64,000 nt of DNA, taken from assembly GCF_003049665.1 (NCBI RefSeq), contig NZ_PYWM01000007.1:1-64000 (forward strand), in the 5' to 3' direction. The notes beneath the pieces are model-generated. The model did no database searches and was not told the DNA's origin. It saw only the letters and a program-made list of their open reading frames with translations. Of the stretch, positions 27,593 to 36,371 are shown one piece after another. Position 1 is the stretch's first letter. The number at the start of each line of letters is the position of its first letter. Made by a program: the position numbers and the translations under genes. The DNA comes from Lysinibacillus mangiferihumi (GTDB lineage: Bacteria > Bacillota > Bacilli > Bacillales_A > Planococcaceae).

Positions 27593-27621
27593 AAAAAAAT
27601 GCACAGCAATAATTGCTGTGC
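27593..27621 (-). terminator. Terminator after coaE
   Basis: GCACAGCAA/TTGCTGTGC with a T-rich tail on the minus strand. It lies 165 bp past the coaE stop. The rest of the 380-bp gap (27408-27786) holds the upstream region of gapB, AT-rich, with TATAAT-like strings but no clear full promoter. Confidence 0.8.
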
Positions 27622-27786
27622 CTAGAATGCCTTTGGCTACAAACTGGTTGATTTCTTCTATGGGCGAGCACCCCAACTAATCTAAGATGTGGTACAAAAA
27701 GGTTAAAAATAACAAAGGCATCAAGAATAATCTCTCGATGGCTTTTTGGAGCTTCTCTGTGTAGTAATTAACGTTGCGCTTTTTGA

Positions 27787-28380
27787 CTAAAGTACGCCCC
27801 AATGCGTCAGAATTTTCTTTAACTGCTCTTCTGTTTGTTGTAAATTTTCATTGTTGTAAATCACCGCATGTGCACTTTTTTCTTTCACAGACATGGGTAA
27901 CTGTGAATGCATACGAGCTAGCGCATCTTCCTTTGATAATTGATTGCGCTCCATTAATCGTCGAAGTTGCACTTCTTCACTAACAGAAACAACAAGTATT
28001 CGCTCTACAAAATGCTCCAATTTACTTTCAAACAGTAATGGAATATCCATCACGACATGCTTTTGTCCAGCCTCTATATATGCATCGCGTTGGCGTAACA
28101 TTTCCTGACGAATAGCAGGATGCATAATATCATTTAAAATTTTGCGTTTCGCCGGCTCATGAAAAATAATATCACCAAGCTTTGGACGATTTAAGTTGCC
28201 ATCTTCAAGTAAAATGTCTGCACCAAAATTTTGGACAATAAGTGCCAACGTCTCCGTTCCTGGTGCCACAACATCACGCGCTACAACATCTGCATCGACA
28301 ATCGGTAATCCAAGCGCTGTCATCATTTTGGCGACTGTACTTTTACCACTTGCAATACTTCCTGTTAGTCCGATAATCAT
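27787..28380 (-). CDS. coaE: Dephospho-CoA kinase
   Basis: A 197-residue kinase for the last step of coenzyme A synthesis. The P-loop is GLTGSIASGKST at the start; the DADVVARDVV and HPAIRQEM motifs follow. The ATG at 28380 follows AAGGGG. It lies 13 bp after mutM in the polA-mutM-coaE operon. The ytaF gene found between them in B. subtilis is absent. Confidence 0.96.
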   Translation of the reverse strand: MIIGLTGSIASGKSTVAKMMTALGLPIVDADVVARDVVAPGTETLALIVQNFGADILLEDGNLNRPKLGDIIFHEPAKRKILNDIMHPAIRQEMLRQRDAYIEAGQKHVVMDIPLLFESKLEHFVERILVVSVSEEVQLRRLMERNQLSKEDALARMHSQLPMSVKEKSAHAVIYNNENLQQTEEQLKKILTHWGVL

Positions 28381-28393
28381 AGTAAATTCCCCT

Positions 28394-29266
28394 TTAATGT
28401 TGACAATTTGGACAATACACCGATGTACGTCCACCAATTGTCATCTGACTCGTCCCTGTTCCACACACTGGGCATATCTTCTTACCATACATTTGTAATC
28501 GGTTTTGCATGCTTCCTGCCTCGCCATTAATATTACGATAATCCGAAATCGTTGAACCTCCCGCATTAATGCTCTGGCGCAGGACGTCAACAATTGCCTC
28601 AAAAAGTGCACGTTTTCGTTTTTCACTTATGCGGTTCATTTTGCGGGCAGGATGAATTTTTTGAGCAAATAATGCTTCTGTCGCATATATATTGCCACAG
28701 CCCGAAATCACTTGTCCGTCCATAATCACTTCTTTAACAGCTTTTTTCTCGTATTTCGGTAACATGGATTTGGCTATAAAATAATCACATGCTGTCTCAT
28801 CAAACGGTTCAGGTGCCATTTTTGTCAGTGGCGCATGATCTTCAATTTTCGTTAAAAATCGCAACTCACCAAAACGGCGAATATCTGAATAAATTAAATA
28901 GCCACCATCTGCCATTTGAAAAGTCGCATGAATATGCTTTTTAAATTTTTCTTCATTGATTTCTTCAGGCGTGTTGACGATAAACCATGCACCCGTCATG
29001 CCTAAATGACTGACTAATACATAGGATACGTCTTCTTTCACCAAATGAAAAAATATATATTTTGCACGACGCTCAATCTTCGTAATCGTCATTTGAGATA
29101 ATGCCATCTCAAATGCATCGGGCTCAGCTTGCTTAACGATACATTGCTTTCCTTCATCATAAGAAAAGCGGACAATTTCTGACAGTTGAACCTGCTTAAT
29201 TGTGCGACCTTCAACTTCCGGCTTTAATGCCTGCACGACACCTTCTACCTCTGGTAATTCAGGCAT
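28394..29266 (-). CDS. mutM: Formamidopyrimidine-DNA glycosylase
   Basis: A 290-residue base-excision repair enzyme removing 8-oxoguanine. The catalytic N-terminus is MPELPEVE (Pro2 after Met removal), the helix-two-turn-helix has ISGCGNIYATEALF and the C-terminal zinc finger has CPVCGTG...YCPNCQH. AGGAGGGG precedes the ATG, which overlaps the end of polA by design of the operon. Confidence 0.97.
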   Translation of the reverse strand: MPELPEVEGVVQALKPEVEGRTIKQVQLSEIVRFSYDEGKQCIVKQAEPDAFEMALSQMTITKIERRAKYIFFHLVKEDVSYVLVSHLGMTGAWFIVNTPEEINEEKFKKHIHATFQMADGGYLIYSDIRRFGELRFLTKIEDHAPLTKMAPEPFDETACDYFIAKSMLPKYEKKAVKEVIMDGQVISGCGNIYATEALFAQKIHPARKMNRISEKRKRALFEAIVDVLRQSINAGGSTISDYRNINGEAGSMQNRLQMYGKKICPVCGTGTSQMTIGGRTSVYCPNCQH

Positions 29267-29277
29267 TTTACCCCTCC

Positions 29278-31905
29278 TTACTTTGCTTCGTACCAAGTTG
29301 CCCCATAGTTGAAATCCACTTTCAATGGAACAATCAACTCAATGGCATTTTCCATAACCTCTGGTACAATTTTTTCTAGCAAGCCAATTTCTTCTCTAGG
29401 AGCTTCAAAAATTAATTCATCGTGCACCTGTAAAAGAAGTTTTGCTTGCATGTTTTCCTTTTTCAAGCGAGCATCCATATCAATCATAGCTTTTTTAATA
29501 ATATCTGCAGCGCTTCCTTGAATCGGCGTATTCATCGCTGTGCGCTCTGCAAAGCTTCGTAGATTGAAATTCGAACTCGTGATATCTGGTAAATAACGAC
29601 GACGATTCAATAACGTTGTGACAAAACCATTAAATTTTGCATCCTGGACAATCTCATCCATATAGTTTTTTACACCAGGGAAGCTGGCAAAATATTTCTC
29701 AATAAAAATTGCTGCTTCCTTACGTGTGATATCTAAATTTTGTGATAATCCATAATCACTAATGCCATACACGATACCGAAGTTAACTGCCTTGGCAGCT
29801 CTACGCATGTTGCTATCAACTTCGTCTGCGGTTACATGGAAAACATCCATCGCGGTACGTGTATGAACATCCATGCCTTCACGAAAAGCTTCCACTAAGT
29901 TTTTATCCTCTGACATATGAGCAAGTACACGCAACTCAATTTGAGAGTAATCCGCAGAGAAAAGAATCCAATCTTCTTGTGATGGCACAAATGCCTGACG
30001 AATTTTTCGCCCTTCCTCTAAACGAATTGGAATGTTTTGTAGGTTAGGGTCCGTTGAGCTTAGGCGACCTGTTGACGTCAATGCCTGTTGGAAGCGTGTG
30101 TGTACTTTTCCGTCTTCTTTATGAATTTCTTTTAGCAAGCCTTCAATATACGTTGATTGTAACTTACCGAGCTGACGGTACAGTAAAATATGCTCGATAA
30201 TGGCATGCTCTGGCTTTAATTTTTCCAACACATCTGCTGCTGTGGAATAACCTGTTTTCGTTTTTTTAATCACTGGTAAACCTAGCTTGTCAAAAAGAAT
30301 AACGCCTAATTGCTTCGGTGAATTGATATTGAATGCTTCGCCCGCTTCCGCATAAATTTCCTGCTCAATCACTACTAATTTATTACTTAGCTCCTGCCCC
30401 ATCGTTTCAAGTGTGGCACGATTTACTGTAATCCCTTCACTTTCCATTTCACTTAAAATCGACGCAAGTGGTAGTTCCAAGTTTTTATACAGTTCAAACT
30501 GTTCATTTTCCTTTAACAATGCCTCTAGTTTAGGTTGTAATGTCCACACAGCAAACGCTTTACGACTAACATGTTCAGCTAGTACATCACTTGCTGGTAT
30601 AGCACGTTTTGCTCCTTTACCATAGACCGCCTCATTTGCTTGTACTTCTCGATAGCCTAAATCTTTTGCAAGTGTTGCCACATCATCACCGCTAAGTGCA
30701 GGGTTATTAATATAGGAAGCGAGCAATAGGTCAAACTCCACCCCTGCTAAACGAATACCCGCACGCTTTAAAGCCGCCTGTGCTGCTTTCGTATCTGTTA
30801 TATATTTAATCTTCGTAGCATCTTCTAACCATCGACGTAGCAAATCTGATGACGAAGCCACTTCAAATGGCACATAAATCGTAGCTGTGCCATCTGTTAA
30901 AGCAATACCTAGTTGCTGACAAGTATGATAATGCTCATCTTCTAACTCTACATGTATCGCCATAACGTCCTTTAAGTGCTCTGGCTTCACTTCTTGTACA
31001 ATGTCAAAAGCAAATGGTGCCTGTTGGTGTTCTTCCACAGTAAAATTACTTTTATCTAGTAGTGATTTGAAACCGAGCTCCTGCCACACACTAATTAGTT
31101 CTTCTTCATTTGGTCCACCATAAGCAAGGTCATTTAACGTTAAATCAATCGGTGCTTCAGTAAAAATTGTAGCAAGCTTTTTACTCATGAATGCCTGCTC
31201 TTCATTGGCAACAAGCTTTTCTTTCATCTTGGAAGCCTTTAACGTATCCATCGCTTCATACAGTGCCTCAACTGAGCCATGCTCTTTTAACAATTTAACA
31301 GCCGTTTTTTCGCCAACACCAGGTACTCCAGGAATATTATCAGAGGCATCCCCCATTAGACCTTTCATATCTATAATTTGAAGAGGTGTTAAGCCATACT
31401 TTTCTTCGATAAATGCAGGTGTGTTTTTTTCGATTTCCGTAATGCCTTTTTTCGTAATATACACTGTTACCTTATCCGTTGCGAGCTGGGTAAGGTCACG
31501 GTCTCCTGACACAATAATAACTTCCATATCCTGTCCTGCTGCTTCTTTTGCCAATGTGCCAATAATATCGTCCGCTTCGTACATGTCAAGCTCATAGCGT
31601 TTAATTCCATAAGCATCAATCAGTTTGCGAATATAAGGAAACTGCTCTGAAAGTTCTGGTGGCGTTTTTTGACGGCCACCTTTATATTCCGTAAATGTAT
31701 CGTGACGGAATGTCGTTTTACCTGCATCGAAAGCAACGAGCATCTTCGTCGGTTGTTCTTCCTCCAAAATTCGTTGCAACATTGTTGTAAAGCCGTACAC
31801 TGCATTGGTATGAATACCGCTATCATTTGTCAGCAGTGGCAATGCAAAAAAAGCGCGGTAAGCTAAACTATTACCGTCTAGTAATAGCAATTTTTCCTTA
31901 GTCAT
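29278..31905 (-). CDS. polA: DNA polymerase I
   Basis: An 875-residue PolA for repair and Okazaki fragment processing. It has a 5'-3' exonuclease domain (LLLDGNSLAYRAFF, GDRDLTQLA), a middle domain without the acidic proofreading residues, as in Bacillus Pol I, and a polymerase domain (FSADYSQIELRVLAHMS, RRAAKAVNFGIVYG, QVHDELIFEAP). The ATG at 31905 has GGAGG upstream. First gene of the polA-mutM-coaE operon. Confidence 0.98.
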   Translation of the reverse strand: MTKEKLLLLDGNSLAYRAFFALPLLTNDSGIHTNAVYGFTTMLQRILEEEQPTKMLVAFDAGKTTFRHDTFTEYKGGRQKTPPELSEQFPYIRKLIDAYGIKRYELDMYEADDIIGTLAKEAAGQDMEVIIVSGDRDLTQLATDKVTVYITKKGITEIEKNTPAFIEEKYGLTPLQIIDMKGLMGDASDNIPGVPGVGEKTAVKLLKEHGSVEALYEAMDTLKASKMKEKLVANEEQAFMSKKLATIFTEAPIDLTLNDLAYGGPNEEELISVWQELGFKSLLDKSNFTVEEHQQAPFAFDIVQEVKPEHLKDVMAIHVELEDEHYHTCQQLGIALTDGTATIYVPFEVASSSDLLRRWLEDATKIKYITDTKAAQAALKRAGIRLAGVEFDLLLASYINNPALSGDDVATLAKDLGYREVQANEAVYGKGAKRAIPASDVLAEHVSRKAFAVWTLQPKLEALLKENEQFELYKNLELPLASILSEMESEGITVNRATLETMGQELSNKLVVIEQEIYAEAGEAFNINSPKQLGVILFDKLGLPVIKKTKTGYSTAADVLEKLKPEHAIIEHILLYRQLGKLQSTYIEGLLKEIHKEDGKVHTRFQQALTSTGRLSSTDPNLQNIPIRLEEGRKIRQAFVPSQEDWILFSADYSQIELRVLAHMSEDKNLVEAFREGMDVHTRTAMDVFHVTADEVDSNMRRAAKAVNFGIVYGISDYGLSQNLDITRKEAAIFIEKYFASFPGVKNYMDEIVQDAKFNGFVTTLLNRRRYLPDITSSNFNLRSFAERTAMNTPIQGSAADIIKKAMIDMDARLKKENMQAKLLLQVHDELIFEAPREEIGLLEKIVPEVMENAIELIVPLKVDFNYGATWYEAK

Positions 31906-32080
31906 CTTATTTCCTCCTGAAGTTGTCGTTCTTTTCATTGTAAAACGAAAACGTATGTTTGAAAATGCCTCTTTCCTCTACTTTATCGGGAAAACAGACT
32001 TTTTACCAATCATAGGGACGCAGATCAGTTGAAAAATTAAAATCACGCAACATTCCATGGTATTTTCAGTTAAATCCATA

Positions 32081-32109
32081 AAAAAAGTCAATTGCACATG
32101 CAATCGACT
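32081..32109 (-). terminator. Terminator after the small membrane protein gene
   Basis: GTC-ATTGC/GCAAT-GAC stem with one mismatch, followed by six to seven Ts on the minus strand. Confidence 0.8.
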
Positions 32110-32115
32110 CTACTC

Positions 32116-32547
32116 TTATTGACTAACATTTTTAGCTCTTTCTTGACGAAAGAAAATTTCCTCATAAATAACTGTCATCATGAAAGCATTCATAAAAGCA
32201 ATAACAAAAAATAGCGGCATACCGCCTAGTTTTAACTGTGTTAGTCCTGCACTAAACACCATGACTACGCCGATTTGCGCGAGAAAGAAAATAAAACCAA
32301 TGCCCACCTGCCAAATTGGACGTTTCTCTTGCCGTTTCTCGTACCAAAATATTTTTTTAAAAGCTTTGCGTACATCCTCTGCAATAACTAATCCTAATAA
32401 AAATAAAATAACAAAAAATACCGGTATATGATAAACACTGTTCGTCATCCAAGCAAAATCAGATATACGAAAGAAAAGTGTAAAAAACGATGCGATGCTA
32501 CAAGCAATCCCTAAGTTTTGGAGCCACGTGCTAATGGTTAGTTTCAC
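32116..32547 (-). CDS. Small four-span membrane protein, unknown
   Basis: A 143-residue protein with four hydrophobic spans (about 8-26, 38-58, 85-105, 110-130) and a basic loop in the middle (AEDVRKAFKKIFWYEKRQEKRP), then a charged tail. I do not recognise a family. GTG at 32547 was preferred because GGGGG lies eight bases upstream; the earlier ATG has no site. It lies upstream of polA on the same strand, but with its own terminator. Confidence 0.75.
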   Translation of the reverse strand: MKLTISTWLQNLGIACSIASFFTLFFRISDFAWMTNSVYHIPVFFVILFLLGLVIAEDVRKAFKKIFWYEKRQEKRPIWQVGIGFIFFLAQIGVVMVFSAGLTQLKLGGMPLFFVIAFMNAFMMTVIYEEIFFRQERAKNVSQ

Positions 32548-32671
32548 AGCTATTACCCCCATCTATCATTTCTAAACAACATCATTTTATCAGAAAATAG
32601 CAGTCTATAACACAACCAATTATTTGTTAGAATTAATTTCATAGTTTGGATACTAGCATTACTACAAGGTC

Positions 32672-32860
32672 AAAAGAGAAAAAGTGTTAGATTGATGGCA
32701 GTCAATCTAACACTTTTTTGCTACGCTGTTATTGTCCGCTTCGGCGGTGCTTTCTGTTCAGCACAGTAAGCCGCAATCCTCGCTAATGCACGGAATGCCC
32801 GCGTCTTACGCTGTGTGCGTCCAAAGCAGAAGTCACCGCTTAGCTCCTAACAACTAGTAC
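32672..32860 (+). repeat. Dispersed ~185-bp repeat, copy C
   Basis: Outer AAAAGAG, then the 17-bp hairpin (AAAAAGTGTTAGATTGA arm, loop TGGCAG), TTTTTTGC, TACGCTGTTATTGTCCGC, TTCGGCGG, GTAAGCCGCAA, GGAATGCCCGCGTC, and CTAACAACTAGT at the end. Same order as copies B and D. It fills most of the gap (32548-32910) between the small membrane protein gene and the hflC stop. Confidence 0.85.
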
Positions 32861-32910
32861 TATCTATTATATTTAGCTATTCTTTATTAACCCCTGCAAG
32901 GATTCCAGTA

Positions 32911-33912
32911 TTACTCTATATAGCCTGATAACACTTTTGCATACGGTGAAGTAGACGGCAAGATAATCACCGTATCCTCACCAACTGTTTTCTTGTACGA
33001 TTCTAACGTACGGTAGAGCGAATAAAATTCTGGGTCTTTAGAGAAGGAGCTATTGTAAATTTTAGCTGCCTCCGCTTCTCCTTCCGCTTGTATCAATGCT
33101 GCTTCTTTATTAGCTTTTGCTAGCATTTCTTGCACTTCTTTATCTGTTTGTGCTTCGATACGGCGTTTATCCGCATCACCTTGTGATAAATATAGTTGTG
33201 CAGTTGATTGTCGTTCTGAAACCATACGCGTAAATACGGACTGCTCATTTTCCGCTGGCAAATCCGTTCGACGAATACGTACATCTACTACTTCAATACC
33301 GTATTTATCGTTAAGCAATAATTCATTTACACGTGCTGTTACACGATCATTTAAACTACCTCTTGAGGAATTTTCATCATTAATGATTTCATCGTATTTA
33401 AGTTGACCAAGCTCTGTTCGAATGACAGAATAAATAAACTCCTCCATTCTAGATTCCGCCTTCGCCAGCGTACCCGCATTGGAGATTAGTGCTTTTGGAT
33501 CTGTAATGCGCCATACTGCATAATTATCAATAATGATACGTTTTTTGTCCTTTGTATTAATCTCTTCCTCCGAAATATTATAGGTCATTTGATTTTTGGG
33601 TAGCGTTGTTACACTTTGAATAAATGGTACTTTCATTTTAAGCCCTGGATCACGTTCAAATTTTACTACTTCCCCAAATTGTCGAACAACAGCATATTCA
33701 GATTCTTTTACGATATATACATTAGCAAAAAGAATAATGGCAATAGCAAATACAACAGTTAATGTGACAACAAGAGAAATGTATTTTTTAGGATTCAACG
33801 GGCCCTTTTTTGACATCTTGATAACATTGTCTCCATCACTTGGAGCAGTATTTTTTGATTTCCCTGATAAAAAATTTAGAAATTTTTCAAGATCTTTATT
33901 TTTCTGGTCCAT
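32911..33912 (-). CDS. hflC: FtsH protease modulator HflC
   Basis: A 333-residue SPFH/prohibitin protein. One membrane span (about 45-67) follows a polar N-terminus that is longer than usual; then come the SPFH domain (VKESEYAVVRQFGEVV) and an Ala/Glu-rich coiled coil (QTDKEVQEMLAKANKEAALIQAEGEAEA). HflK and HflC form a membrane complex around FtsH. Start and HflK stop overlap as TAATG, so the two are translated together. Confidence 0.93.
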   Translation of the reverse strand: MDQKNKDLEKFLNFLSGKSKNTAPSDGDNVIKMSKKGPLNPKKYISLVVTLTVVFAIAIILFANVYIVKESEYAVVRQFGEVVKFERDPGLKMKVPFIQSVTTLPKNQMTYNISEEEINTKDKKRIIIDNYAVWRITDPKALISNAGTLAKAESRMEEFIYSVIRTELGQLKYDEIINDENSSRGSLNDRVTARVNELLLNDKYGIEVVDVRIRRTDLPAENEQSVFTRMVSERQSTAQLYLSQGDADKRRIEAQTDKEVQEMLAKANKEAALIQAEGEAEAAKIYNSSFSKDPEFYSLYRTLESYKKTVGEDTVIILPSTSPYAKVLSGYIE

Positions 33913-34898
33913 TAATTACCGCTCCCTTCTTTTTTGTCAGTTGGTGCCTGCTGTTCTTTTGGCTCCTGTTGTGCTGTTGGTTGTAATGCTTGTAATGGCA
34001 AATACTTCATCGTACTACCATCATCATTCATAATATAAATTTGTGCCTTCGGAAGAACATTTTCGAGCGTTTCTAAAATTAAACGTTCTCGTGTTATTTG
34101 TTGATTGCCCTTATATTGTTCATACATTTTATTGAACACTGCTACATCACCATAGGCTTGTTCAATACGTGCTGTTTTTGCACCAGTTGCTTTTGAAATG
34201 ATGGCATCTTTTTCACCCTTCGCTTCACTAATGCGTTGGTTTTTATATTTTTGCGCTTCATTGGTTTTTGTATTTTTTGTCTCACGTGCATCTGTTACCG
34301 CTGTAAAAGCTGCACGTACCTCTGCATTTGGTAGTTCAACATCCTGCAATTTGACACCTAGAACACCGATACCAATATCATATTTTTCTATAAGTGAAAC
34401 GAGCAATTCTCTCGTTTTTGCTTCAATATCTGCTTTTCCGTCTGTTAAGGCAGCATCAATTGTTGAACTACCAATAATTGAGCGAATGGCGCTTGAAGTA
34501 GCGCTATGTAATATTTCTTCTGGATTTTGTGCATTAAATAAGTACTTGCTAGGATCTGTAATTTTCCATTGCACTACAAGATCTGTTAAAACAATATATT
34601 CATCACCTGTAATCATTTTCGTTTCAACATCATAAGCTTCCAATTCACCTTCTTTATTTTGCTTATAGCCAAACTGTAAACTAAATGTTTCTCTTGACAA
34701 AATCTCAACGGATTGTACAGGCCAAGGCAATTTAAAATGTAAACCTGGATTTGTTACCGTTTCATCAGCACGGCCAAACGTGATGACAACTGCTTGCTCC
34801 GATTCATCGACTGTGTACCATGAAGTAAATACAGCGATTAGTGCTACAATGCCGAAAATCCCAAGCCCTACCATCATTAGTGTCCTTTTCACACTCAT
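33912..34898 (-). CDS. hflK: FtsH protease modulator HflK
   Basis: A 328-residue SPFH protein, partner of HflC. It has an N-terminal span (about 5-25), ESEQAVVITFGRADETV at the start of the SPFH domain, the ITDPSKYLFNAQNPEEILHSATSSAIRSIIGSS segment and a coiled coil, ending in a Gln/Pro/Glu-rich tail. The ATG at 34898 follows GGGAGG. B. subtilis has no close hflKC pair at this position, so this is a lineage feature. Confidence 0.93.
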   Translation of the reverse strand: MSVKRTLMMVGLGIFGIVALIAVFTSWYTVDESEQAVVITFGRADETVTNPGLHFKLPWPVQSVEILSRETFSLQFGYKQNKEGELEAYDVETKMITGDEYIVLTDLVVQWKITDPSKYLFNAQNPEEILHSATSSAIRSIIGSSTIDAALTDGKADIEAKTRELLVSLIEKYDIGIGVLGVKLQDVELPNAEVRAAFTAVTDARETKNTKTNEAQKYKNQRISEAKGEKDAIISKATGAKTARIEQAYGDVAVFNKMYEQYKGNQQITRERLILETLENVLPKAQIYIMNDDGSTMKYLPLQALQPTAQQEPKEQQAPTDKKEGSGN

Positions 34899-35000
34899 GT
34901 CTGTTCCTCCCTTATGCTTAGTACTATTGTATACGGGATATTTCATAAAAAGATTCAAAATAATTTCATAAAGTAAAATTAGATAATCCCGCTTCATTAA

Positions 35001-35030
35001 ATTGTTTGAGTGACTGGCACACATACAATT
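35001..35030. repeat. Short dispersed repeat (reverse copy)
   Basis: ATTGTTTGAGTGACTGGCAC..., the reverse complement of the GTGCCAGGCACTCAAACAAT type with one change in the centre. It lies between hflK and the lrgB terminator. Confidence 0.6.
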
Positions 35031-35070
35031 ACAAAAAAATATCCCGTCACCATGAAGGTAACAGGATATT
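35031..35070 (-). terminator. Terminator overlapping the lrgB end
   Basis: AATATCC.GT.ACC pairs with GGT.AC.GGATATT and includes the lrgB stop codon; seven Ts follow on the minus strand. Confidence 0.82.
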
Positions 35071-35766
35071 CATAACGAAATGTTCTAACACTGGGAAAAA
35101 TGTAGCTGACAACACAATGCTTATTAGGGCAGCTACAATCATCGCTAAACTAGCAAAAGTACCTTCTAGTTCTCCTAATTCAAATGCTTTTGACGTACCC
35201 GTTCCATGCGCGCCCATGCCAAGCATTAACCCTCTTGCAGATGGCTTTTGGAAACGACAGATCCGCATCACGATTGGTGCAAGCAGGCTAGCTAAAATAC
35301 CCGTTGTCATAACAAAAACCGCAGTAAGCGTAGGTGAACCACCTATCATATTGGAAATATCCATCGCAATAGGCGTTGTGACAGACCGTGGCACTAAGCT
35401 ATGAACTAGCTCATCATTTAGCCCAACTACTAACGCTATAATAAAGGAAGAAGCGATTGCAACGGCTGATCCGATAGCAATGCTTAGGACGATTTCAAAT
35501 GCATGTTTTTTTAATAGATCAAAATTTTTATAAATCGGTACAGCAAATGCAACGGTTGCAGGCCCTAATAAATTCGATAAAATATCAGCCCCTGCATTAT
35601 AAGATTCATAGGATGTACCAGTTACTAGCAACAATAAAATAATAACTAACGGGCTAATCAAAATTGGCGTAAGCCATTCTTTACTAAACTTTTGATAGAG
35701 CGCTTTGCAAGCATAAAAAATCGCAATGGTCCCTAATAAACTGATGACAGCAATCACTATGTTCAT
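35047..35766 (-). CDS. lrgB: LrgB/CidB family membrane protein
   Basis: A 239-residue protein of the LrgB family with about seven membrane spans and the typical GMGAHGTGTSKAFELGELEGTFASLAMI segment. LrgAB/CidAB systems act in murein hydrolase control, and in B. subtilis the PftAB/YwbH-YwbG relatives affect pyruvate uptake or lysis. Overlaps lrgA by four bases (ATGA). Which function applies is not visible; no LytST or LysR gene adjoins. Confidence 0.93.
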   Translation of the reverse strand: MNIVIAVISLLGTIAIFYACKALYQKFSKEWLTPILISPLVIILLLLVTGTSYESYNAGADILSNLLGPATVAFAVPIYKNFDLLKKHAFEIVLSIAIGSAVAIASSFIIALVVGLNDELVHSLVPRSVTTPIAMDISNMIGGSPTLTAVFVMTTGILASLLAPIVMRICRFQKPSARGLMLGMGAHGTGTSKAFELGELEGTFASLAMIVAALISIVLSATFFPVLEHFVMNILLPSW

Positions 35767-36128
35767 GCAGCATCACCCTTCTTTCTCTCTAACCACTGCG
35801 CAGTATAACCCGTCACTAACATTACTACAAATGCACTTACTGAAATAACGAGTATTACTTTCACGCCTTGTATACCGAATAATGCATCATAATCAATGAT
35901 ACCTATCGCGGAAGGTATGAAAAACAATAACAATTCACCAAGTAATAACCCTGCGCCTAACTCAATCCATTCTAACTTAATAAGATGAAACTGTAACATT
36001 AAAAATAATAAAATAAGTCCAATTATACTACCGGGAATCGGCAAGTGAAGTAAACGAGCAATGCTATTCCCAATAAATAATATTATATAAAGATAGCCAA
36101 TTTGCACGAAACTTTTGACGATTTTCAT
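35763..36128 (-). CDS. lrgA: LrgA/CidA family holin-like protein
   Basis: A 121-residue membrane protein with four spans and the CidA/LrgA motif LHLPIPGSIIGLILLFLMLQF. It is the small partner of LrgB. Start chosen at ATG 36128, six bases after AAGG; the ORF's earlier ATG is too close to the site. Confidence 0.92.
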   Translation of the reverse strand: MKIVKSFVQIGYLYIILFIGNSIARLLHLPIPGSIIGLILLFLMLQFHLIKLEWIELGAGLLLGELLLFFIPSAIGIIDYDALFGIQGVKVILVISVSAFVVMLVTGYTAQWLERKKGDAA

Positions 36129-36197
36129 GGTCAACCTTCTCTCAATTTTTTATGCTACTATACTTTACACCTAAATCTACTACGTGTAAAACAGAAA

Positions 36198-36233
36198 AAA
36201 TCTATCCCCAAAATAAATTTGGAAATAGATTCT
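36198..36233. other. Hairpin upstream of lrgA
   Basis: AATCTAT..CCAAA and ATTTGG..ATAGATT arms. It lies between the divergent ends of the lrgA upstream region and the phoR terminator. It could be a leader element; nothing else was seen in 36129-36314. Confidence 0.35.
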
Positions 36234-36314
36234 TCTGTGGCGAAAGCTAAAGTAGCAACCATAAAAATCTTCATACAAGTTATCAAGATTTTTTCTTAAT
36301 TATTTTCGTCTTCA

Positions 36315-36357
36315 CAAAATAGGGGGTTTCTATAAAACAGTATAGCCCTCTATTTTG
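36315..36357 (-). terminator. Hairpin after phoR
   Basis: CAAAATAG.GGG pairs with CCC.CTATTTTG about 15 bp past the phoR stop. The loop is long and the T-run weak. Confidence 0.5.
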
Positions 36358-36371
36358 AATCTTACATATAA

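Noticed and set aside
29278-31905. Proofreading activity in PolA
   Set aside because: The middle domain is present but the acidic exonuclease residues are not seen, as usual in Bacillus Pol I.
31906-31960. LexA (SOS) box before polA
   Set aside because: AAACGTATGTTT-like sequence keeps only part of CGAAC-N4-GTTCG; two key bases differ.
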